Assembly (NCBI GenBank): GCA_031257235.1
Contig: JAIRPA010000007.1
Location: forward strand, 1-19,329
Length of the DNA stretch: 19,329 nucleotides
Reading direction: 5' to 3'
Source: Burkholderiales bacterium
GTDB lineage: Bacteria; Pseudomonadota; Gammaproteobacteria; Burkholderiales; Casimicrobiaceae
A program made the position numbers and the translations under genes. How positions within the stretch are numbered: the stretch's first letter is position 1; every line of letters starts with the position of its first letter. Shown here one piece after another: positions 14,820-19,329 of the stretch. The notes beneath the pieces are model-generated. The model did no database searches, had not been told where the DNA came from, and worked only from the letters and a program-made list of their open reading frames with translations.

Positions 14820-15272
14820 ATGTCTATTGTAGAAAACCGTAAAGCGTTTCACGATTATTTCATCGAAGAGCGTTTTGAAGCAGGTTTGGTGTTGACCGGA
14901 TGGGAAGTTAAATCCATTCGGGGAGGACGCGCGCAATTAAAAGAAGCCTACGTGATCGTCAAAGGCAATGAATTGTTTTTAATCGGCGCGCACATCACGC
15001 CGCTTTCAACGGCATCTTCGCACGTGCAGGTTGATCCGGTGCGCACACGAAAATTATTGATGCACGCCGACGAGATACGTCGTTTGATCGGGCTGACCGA
15101 GCGCGCGGGTTATACCTTAATTCCGATTAACCTTCATTATCAAAAAGGAAAGATCAAACTTGAATTGGGTCTTGCCAAGGGGAAGAAGCAATACGATAAA
15201 CGGCAAGACATCAAAGAAAGAGAATGGAACAGAGAAAAGCAACGATTAAATAAAGTGCGTGTTGCAAAATGA
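14820..15272 (+). CDS. smpB: SsrA-binding protein SmpB
   Basis: A 150-residue protein that binds tmRNA and brings it to stalled ribosomes for trans-translation. Conserved landmarks are NRKAFHDYFIEERFEAGLVLTGWEVKSIR (about 6-34), GRAQLKEAYV and LLMHADEIRRL. The basic C-terminal tail KGKKQYDKRQDIKEREWNREKQR normally inserts into the mRNA channel. The ATG at 14820 gives the standard MSIVENRKAF start; a GTG at 14790 would add ten non-conserved residues. No strong ribosome-binding site precedes it. It is followed 26 nt later by etfB on the same strand. No tmRNA gene was recognised in the window. Confidence 0.96.
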   Translation: MSIVENRKAFHDYFIEERFEAGLVLTGWEVKSIRGGRAQLKEAYVIVKGNELFLIGAHITPLSTASSHVQVDPVRTRKLLMHADEIRRLIGLTERAGYTLIPINLHYQKGKIKLELGLAKGKKQYDKRQDIKEREWNREKQRLNKVRVAK

Positions 15273-15298
15273 AAGAATAAAGACAGAAGGGGTCGCGA

Positions 15299-16048
15299 GT
15301 GAAAATATTGGTTCCGGTCAAACAAATCATTGATCCTTTAATTGCGGTTGGGTTAAAGTCGGACGGTTCGGGCATTGATACCGCCTCCGCGCGAATGATA
15401 TTAAATCCTTACGACGAAACCGCGCTGGAAGCGGCGTTGCGTTTGAAGGAAGCCGGCGTGGCGTCAGACGTTCTTGCCGTTTCGTGCGGCGGGCATAGCT
15501 CTAAAGACGCCTTGCGCGCGGCGGTCTCGATGGGTATTTCCGATGTTTTGCTGTTAGAAACCGAACGCGCGATCACGCCTTTGATCTTGGCGCGATTATT
15601 AAAAGAAGTCGTTCATCAGGAATCGTGTTCATTAGTATTGATTGGCAGATTGGGCATGGGAACAGACAGCAACCAAGTCGCGCCGATGTTGGCGGCGATG
15701 CTGGATTGGACACTGTTGCCGTTCGCCGAAAAAATGGAATTTCATCAAGGGCGATTAACCATTCTTTCGCGCGGGGATGAAGAAGACACCACACTTTCCA
15801 CAGACTTACCCGCCGTGGTGAGTGTTGAAGTGATGATGACCACGCCGCGCGTTCCTAAAATTACCGATTTATTAAAAGCAAAAAAGGCGGCGATACGGGT
15901 CAAGCCGGTGGCTGATTTTGATGTGGATTTAACGGTACAAACCACGATTGCAGAACTGCGCGTTGCCCCCTCCCGCTCGCGTGGCGAACAAGTGTTTGAT
16001 GCAAAAACACTGATCACCCAATTGCGTTCAAAAGCAAGAGTAATATAA
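15299..16048 (+). CDS. etfB: electron transfer flavoprotein subunit beta
   Basis: A 249-residue AMP-binding subunit of the soluble ETF heterodimer, which collects electrons from acyl-CoA and other dehydrogenases and passes them to ETF-quinone oxidoreductase. The N-terminus MKILVPVKQIIDP and the segments NPYDETALEAALRLKEAG, GRLGMGTDSNQVAPMLA and DLPAVVSVEVMMTTPRVPKITDLLKAKK are standard family motifs. The start is GTG at 15299, preceded by GAAGGGG, which acts as ribosome-binding site. It is followed 23 nt later by etfA, and is co-directional with smpB, so smpB-etfB-etfA may be one transcript. No dehydrogenase gene is present to reveal the electron donor. Confidence 0.96.
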   Translation: MKILVPVKQIIDPLIAVGLKSDGSGIDTASARMILNPYDETALEAALRLKEAGVASDVLAVSCGGHSSKDALRAAVSMGISDVLLLETERAITPLILARLLKEVVHQESCSLVLIGRLGMGTDSNQVAPMLAAMLDWTLLPFAEKMEFHQGRLTILSRGDEEDTTLSTDLPAVVSVEVMMTTPRVPKITDLLKAKKAAIRVKPVADFDVDLTVQTTIAELRVAPSRSRGEQVFDAKTLITQLRSKARVI

Positions 16049-16071
16049 AAATATATCGACGCGGAGGTTTC

Positions 16072-17016
16072 ATGATTAAGGCTTTAGTATTGGCGGAATG
16101 TGCGGGTAACCAAATCAGACCGCAAACGTATTCGGTCGTCACCGCGATGAAATCGCGCGGTTATCTTGTTGAGCTTTTGATTGCGTCCGACAATAACATT
16201 AAAGAGCTTGCCGAAGAAGCCGCGCGGATTGACGGTGTTCATAAAGTGATTACCGTCAGCGCGCCTTATCTTTATTCATGGACCACAAAAAATATTGTGG
16301 CGCAAATTTTAACGGTGTTGGCAAGAGAGGATTATCGTGTTTTTGCCATCTCCTCCGGTTTTGCCGGCAAAAGAATCGCGCCTTATCTTGCGGGTAAATT
16401 AAATGGTGAAGTTGTCAGCGACGTGGTGGCGTTTTTGGACAACGATACTTTATTAAGACCGGTTTATTCAGGCAGTTTATTGACGGTTGAAAAGATTCAA
16501 TCCAAGCCCTTATGCGTGACGATACGTTCCGGCGCGTTTGCACCGGCGGCACAATTATCTTCTCCGACGGCGGTTATCGAAGCGCTTGATGCCACGCCGA
16601 TCGTATCGCGCGTTCAATATGTCGAGCGTCACTGCAAAAACGAAGACGGGCAAAACCGCCTGACGCGCGCGCGCGTGGTGGTGGGTTTTGGCGCAGGCGT
16701 GGACAAAGAGGTTTTGCCGATTATTTTTAGGCTTGCGGAAAAACTCAACGCGGCCGTCGGCGCCACGCGCGCGGCGGTGGAAGCGGGGCTCGCGCCTGCC
16801 GGGCTATTGTTGGGGCAGACCGGCAAAACCGTCACGCCGGATTTATACATTGCCGTCGGGATTTCCGGCGCCATCCAACACGTGGCCGGCATCAAAGACA
16901 GCAAAACCATCGTGGCCATCAATAACGATCAAAACGCGCCGATTTTTGATATTGCCGATTATTTTTGGGTTGCCGACGCCCACGTCGCCGTTTTGCAATT
17001 GATAGAGGCATTGTAG
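16072..17016 (+). CDS. etfA: electron transfer flavoprotein subunit alpha
   Basis: A 314-residue FAD-binding partner of EtfB. The N-terminal domain (1 to about 185) is the ETF alpha/beta fold. The C-terminal FAD domain carries VVGFGAGVDKE, GQTGKTVTPDLYIAVGISG from Gly248 and the signature HVAGIKDSKTIVAINNDQNAPIFDIADY. A clear GGAGG lies 7 nt before the ATG at 16072. Length is normal. The stop (TAG, 17014-17016) is separated by one base from a half module CGCCCAAAAGTAA of block VI, so the repeat abuts but does not enter this gene. Confidence 0.96.
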   Translation: MIKALVLAECAGNQIRPQTYSVVTAMKSRGYLVELLIASDNNIKELAEEAARIDGVHKVITVSAPYLYSWTTKNIVAQILTVLAREDYRVFAISSGFAGKRIAPYLAGKLNGEVVSDVVAFLDNDTLLRPVYSGSLLTVEKIQSKPLCVTIRSGAFAPAAQLSSPTAVIEALDATPIVSRVQYVERHCKNEDGQNRLTRARVVVGFGAGVDKEVLPIIFRLAEKLNAAVGATRAAVEAGLAPAGLLLGQTGKTVTPDLYIAVGISGAIQHVAGIKDSKTIVAINNDQNAPIFDIADYFWVADAHVAVLQLIEAL

Positions 17017-17087
17017 ACGCCCAAAAGTAAAAACCTACACTCGCGTGTTCGGCAAAAAGTATTACTTTTTGCCGGTTGAAATAATCC

Positions 17088-17119
17088 AAAAAAGCACGGG
17101 CAAAGCCCGATCCTTTTTT
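17088..17119. terminator. A6...T6 hairpin (module C, inverted orientation) after etfA
   Basis: A6-GCA-CGGGC-AAA-GCCCG-A-TCC-T6 has one bulged A and one mismatch in the 3-bp section. About 75 nt past the etfA stop with T6 on the plus strand, it is the likely etfBA terminator. Confidence 0.6.
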
Positions 17120-17268
17120 GCGTAGGGGACGCCGCCCTCGGCGTCCCGCCAAAGGCGGTAAAACCGGATTGCGGGTCAAGCCCGCAATGACGCAGCCTAA
17201 AGGCTGCGCGGGACGCCGAGGGCGGCGTCCCCTGAACGGAGGCGCGGTGTGCTTTCCGCCTTTTCTAC

Positions 17269-17300
17269 AAAAAATCATCGGGGTCCCCCCGCGATTTTTT
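17269..17300. terminator. A6...T6 hairpin (module C, divergent stem sequence)
   Basis: A6-TCA-T-CGGGG-TCC-CCCCG-CGA-T6 followed by GG. The primary sequence of both stem sections differs from all other copies, but length, unpaired base, loop size and 3' GG are the same. Confidence 0.6.
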
Positions 17301-17353
17301 GGAAATTCCAACCGGCAAAAAGTCGGTTTTTACTTTTTGCCGACCCCCTGATT

Positions 17354-17359
17354 TATACT
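17354..17359 (+). promoter_or_regulatory. candidate -10 box upstream of the unknown exported protein
   Basis: TATACT lies about 32 nt before the ATG at 17391 and immediately after block VI. A possible -35, TTTACT, falls inside the last palindrome of the block but at a long 19-bp spacing. Weak evidence. Confidence 0.3.
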
Positions 17360-17390
17360 AGCGGCGGAACGTTTTACCGGAACTTTAGAC

Positions 17391-17921
17391 ATGAACAACA
17401 ACATGAATCGTTTCATTGTGCGGGTTGCGGCGGTGCTTTTTGCCCTCATCGGGATAGGGAGCGCGTTGGCGCAGGAGACCCCATGCGCGATTTCGCCCGC
17501 GGCGGACGCCTCGCTTAGAAAGTCGATCCAAGCGCTGGTTCAACGCCACGACTCGTTGTCGATGGGGTTTGAAGAAGACGGTTGCGCGCGGGTGGGGCAG
17601 GCGATTGAAATTTTAAACCGCACGTTAAAGGGCGATTACTTCAAAGCGGCACAAGCCTTTGATTTTTTTATGTTGACCGATGAATCCGAAGACTTCAACA
17701 CCTTCATGATCGTCAGATTGATTTTTGGCGATGAAGCGTCGTCGGATCGCTTGGAGGCGGTCTACAAAGAAAAAATGCCCAAAAGAGCCGCCTCGGAAGC
17801 ACCTTTGATGCTGGAGGCGGCATTCAAAGACAAAACCTTCACCGTTTTATTTTCTCCGCCTAAATATTTCAATAAAAACCGCGAGATTTTTTATGCGGTT
17901 CAAAAGAGCAAAACGCCTTAA
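17391..17921 (+). CDS. exported protein of unknown function
   Basis: A 176-residue protein I do not recognise. The first 27 residues form a clear signal peptide (basic N-region, hydrophobic AAVLFALIGIGSALA, likely cleavage A27/Q28). The mature part is acidic and mostly helical-looking, with only two cysteines, Cys32 and Cys65, which could form a disulfide if it is periplasmic. It ends with a lysine-rich stretch. The ATG at 17391 has only a weak GGAA upstream; Met5 (17403) is an alternative start. It lies 10 nt before maf, so co-transcription with maf and rng is likely. Codon use looks like that of the neighbours, so there is no sign of recent transfer. Confidence 0.75.
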   Translation: MNNNMNRFIVRVAAVLFALIGIGSALAQETPCAISPAADASLRKSIQALVQRHDSLSMGFEEDGCARVGQAIEILNRTLKGDYFKAAQAFDFFMLTDESEDFNTFMIVRLIFGDEASSDRLEAVYKEKMPKRAASEAPLMLEAAFKDKTFTVLFSPPKYFNKNREIFYAVQKSKTP

Positions 17922-17931
17922 CGGTTTTTTT

Positions 17932-18579
17932 ATGAGCCCAACGACTTTTCCCTTTGAATCTCCGGTGATCTATCTTGCGTCGCAGAGTGAGCGACGCTTT
18001 TGCCTACTCGCGCAAGCAAAAATCCCGTTTTTGCCGCTTTCGCTCAAAAGCGAGGGTAGGGGAGCGGTGAGGGAAGTGCCGCACGCGGGCGAACGTCCGG
18101 AAGATTACGTGAACCGCATGGCACGCGCCAAGGCGGTGGTGGGGTTGCGGCAGTCACGCCTATTGGGGTTATCGCCTTTGCCGGTCTTGGGCGCGGATAC
18201 GGAGGTGGTGTTAGCCGATAACATTTTTGGCAAACCCAAAGATGCCGACGACGCGCGCGCGATGTTATCCGCCTTGTCCGGCGTCACGCATCAGGTCATT
18301 TCATCGGTGGCGCTGGCCACGATGAACCCCAATCAAGCCGAAAAGCGCGTGGGGGTGAAAAGCGCGACCGTCATCACCCAAGTCACGATGAAGCCGTTGT
18401 CGGACGCCGAAATCACCGATTATTTAGTATCATCCGAGTGGCAAGGCAAAGCGGGCGCTTACGCCATTCAAGGGTGCGCGGGCTCATTTGTCAAACATTT
18501 ATCGGGCAGCTTCACCGGCGTGGTGGGGCTGCCCTTGTTTGAAACGGTCACGTTGATCACGCCTTACCTTAGGAGGTAG
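17932..18579 (+). CDS. maf: Maf family nucleotide pyrophosphatase (YhdE-like)
   Basis: A 215-residue protein of the Maf/HAM1-like house-cleaning nucleotide pyrophosphatases. Motifs are LASQSERR near the N-terminus, GADTEVVLADNIFGKPKDADDARAML-LSG in the centre, and GKAGAYAIQGCAGSFVKHLSGSFTGVVGLPLFET at the C-terminus. The last resembles the dTTP/UTP-hydrolysing YhdE type more than the m7GTP type YceF. The start is set at ATG 17932, because the family begins just before the LASxS motif; ATG 17893 would overlap the previous gene. The stretch SLKSEGRGAVREVP (about 36-50) is poorly family-like and comes from a G-rich DNA run. Conserved neighbour of rng in many proteobacteria. Confidence 0.93.
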   Translation: MSPTTFPFESPVIYLASQSERRFCLLAQAKIPFLPLSLKSEGRGAVREVPHAGERPEDYVNRMARAKAVVGLRQSRLLGLSPLPVLGADTEVVLADNIFGKPKDADDARAMLSALSGVTHQVISSVALATMNPNQAEKRVGVKSATVITQVTMKPLSDAEITDYLVSSEWQGKAGAYAIQGCAGSFVKHLSGSFTGVVGLPLFETVTLITPYLRR

Positions 18580-18666
18580 TTCTTTGAAGGTAGCACGGGA
18601 TTCACGCGGTTAAAATTCGGGCGTTTTGCAAAGAACGCAAAACTCTATTGATTGAAGGATGGATGG

Positions 18667-19329
18667 ATGTCACAAGAAATACTGGTCAACGTTATGCCCC
18701 ACGAAACACGGATTGCCGTGTTAGAGCAGGGCATTGTCGAAGAGTTGCACGTTGAGCGTCCAAGTACGCGCGGGGTTGTCGGCAACATCTATTGGGGGAA
18801 AGTGTCGCGCGTGTTGCCCGGCATGCAAAGCGCGTTTATTGATATTGGGATGGAGCGTGCGGCGTTTTTGCACGTTGCCGATCTTTACGAAAATCGTGCC
18901 GATGAAAATGCCGAAAGAACCCCGATAGAAAAAATGATTCGTGAAGGGCAAACCCTGATGGTCAAAGCCATCAAAGACCCGGTCGGCTCCAAAGGGGCGC
19001 GGCTTTCGTCACAGTTGAGTTTGGCGGGCAGGTTTTTGGTTTATCTGCCGCAAGATGCCCACATCGGCATATCCCAAAAAATCGAAGACGAGGCGGAACG
19101 TGATCGTCTTCGGGAACAAATGCAAAACATCGTGACTTCATTGAATGTGTCGGGCGGGTTTATTGTTCGCACGGTGGCGGAAGGCGCGACGGAAGAGGAA
19201 ATCAGAGCCGACGTTGAATACCTAACGCGCGTCTGGAATGAAATTCTCACGCGCGGCATGGAGCTTTCCGCGCCGGCGCTTTTGTATCAGGATTTGCGCC
19301 TTCAACAAAGAATGTTGCGGGACATCGCC
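18667..19329 (+). CDS. rng: ribonuclease G, 5' part (runs off the window)
   Basis: The first 221 codons of RNase G/CafA, an endoribonuclease of the RNase E/G family that matures the 5' end of 16S rRNA and degrades mRNAs. MSQEILVNVMPHETRIAVLEQG and RGVVGNIYWGKVSRVLPGMQSAFIDIGMERAAFLHVADL form the RNase E/G N-terminal S1-containing region; GFIVRTVAEGA and YLTRVWNEI are also characteristic. The frame is open to the end of the window; the catalytic Asp residues would lie beyond it. The ATG at 18667 follows GAAGGA with good spacing. It sits 87 nt after maf and is likely co-transcribed. Confidence 0.95.
   Translation, partial: MSQEILVNVMPHETRIAVLEQGIVEELHVERPSTRGVVGNIYWGKVSRVLPGMQSAFIDIGMERAAFLHVADLYENRADENAERTPIEKMIREGQTLMVKAIKDPVGSKGARLSSQLSLAGRFLVYLPQDAHIGISQKIEDEAERDRLREQMQNIVTSLNVSGGFIVRTVAEGATEEEIRADVEYLTRVWNEILTRGMELSAPALLYQDLRLQQRMLRDIA

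Larger units (their letters stand above)
17017..17343. repeat. composite palindromic intergenic block VI
   Basis: It lies downstream of etfA. In order it holds the half module CGCCCAAAAGTAA, the spacer CCTACACTCGCGTGTT, the palindrome at 17050-17074, an A6...T6 hairpin (17088-17119) and GC palindromes at 17125-17148 and 17209-17232 in opposite orientation. Between these lie ATTGCGGG/CCCGCAAT (17168-17188) and GCAGCC/GGCTGC around TAAA. A second A6...T6 hairpin (17269-17300) and a variant palindrome CGGCAAAAAGT/ACTTTTTGCCG with a longer loop (17313-17342) end the block. It is the most complete and symmetric of the six and contains no supported gene. Confidence 0.88.

Noticed and set aside
1250..17343. 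A CRISPR array as explanation for the repeated intergenic units
   Set aside because: Units are composite palindromes at scattered gene ends, without regular spacers, and no cas gene is present.
18040..18075. G-rich stretch in maf as a repeat inserted in frame
   Set aside because: Only a suggestive composition; no second copy is seen in the window and the enzyme motifs on both sides are intact.

Overview
The window is about 19.3 kb of a Gram-negative chromosome with moderate GC, most likely a betaproteobacterium or a close gammaproteobacterial relative. The Maf-RNase G pair, the ferredoxin-hydrolase pair, RlmL, RsmE, periplasmic DacB, a ScsB-type DsbD and EtfBA all fit; no single gene settles the taxonomy. 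No transposase, integrase, phage gene, CRISPR array, rRNA or convincing tRNA was found. The genes are ordinary housekeeping genes.

Layout, left to right. 1-2.2 kb: a MidA-family methyltransferase (+) converges on rsmE (-). 2.3-3.8 kb: dacB (+), divergent from rsmE. 4.0-8.6 kb: a minus-strand group transcribed as DsbD/ScsB-like reductase, YgbA, cardiolipin synthase, DUF192 protein, with very short spacing. 8.9-10.8 kb: rlmL (-) with a long basic tail. 11.1-12.1 kb: a [2Fe-2S] ferredoxin and an alpha/beta hydrolase (-) whose ends overlap by four bases. 12.5-13.9 kb: a PIN-PhoH ATPase (-). 14.3-14.6 kb: rnfH (-), divergent from smpB. 14.8-17.0 kb: smpB-etfB-etfA (+). 17.4-19.3 kb: an unknown exported protein, maf and the 5' part of rng (+), which runs off the window.

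The unusual part is between the genes. Six gaps of roughly 200-400 bp (about 1.26-1.46, 3.76-4.01, 8.63-8.93, 12.12-12.49, 13.99-14.27 and 17.02-17.34 kb) are filled by composites of the same few palindromic modules in varying order and orientation. One hairpin module occurs eight times with the same architecture (A6, 3 variable bp, one unpaired base, 5 variable bp, 3-nt loop, T6). Its paired positions change together between copies. With T-runs on both strands it looks like a bidirectional terminator, and each block lies at the 3' end of at least one transcription unit. Other modules show the same compensatory pattern. The modules reach into genes: they supply the stop codon and last residues of the MidA-family gene and rnfH, and probably of rsmE.

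A separate 119-bp triple-hairpin repeat occurs as an inverted pair 10.9 kb apart (1-119 and 10900-11018), and a 7-bp tandem repeat lies at 13991-14039. These repeat families are the best candidates for something undescribed in this window.
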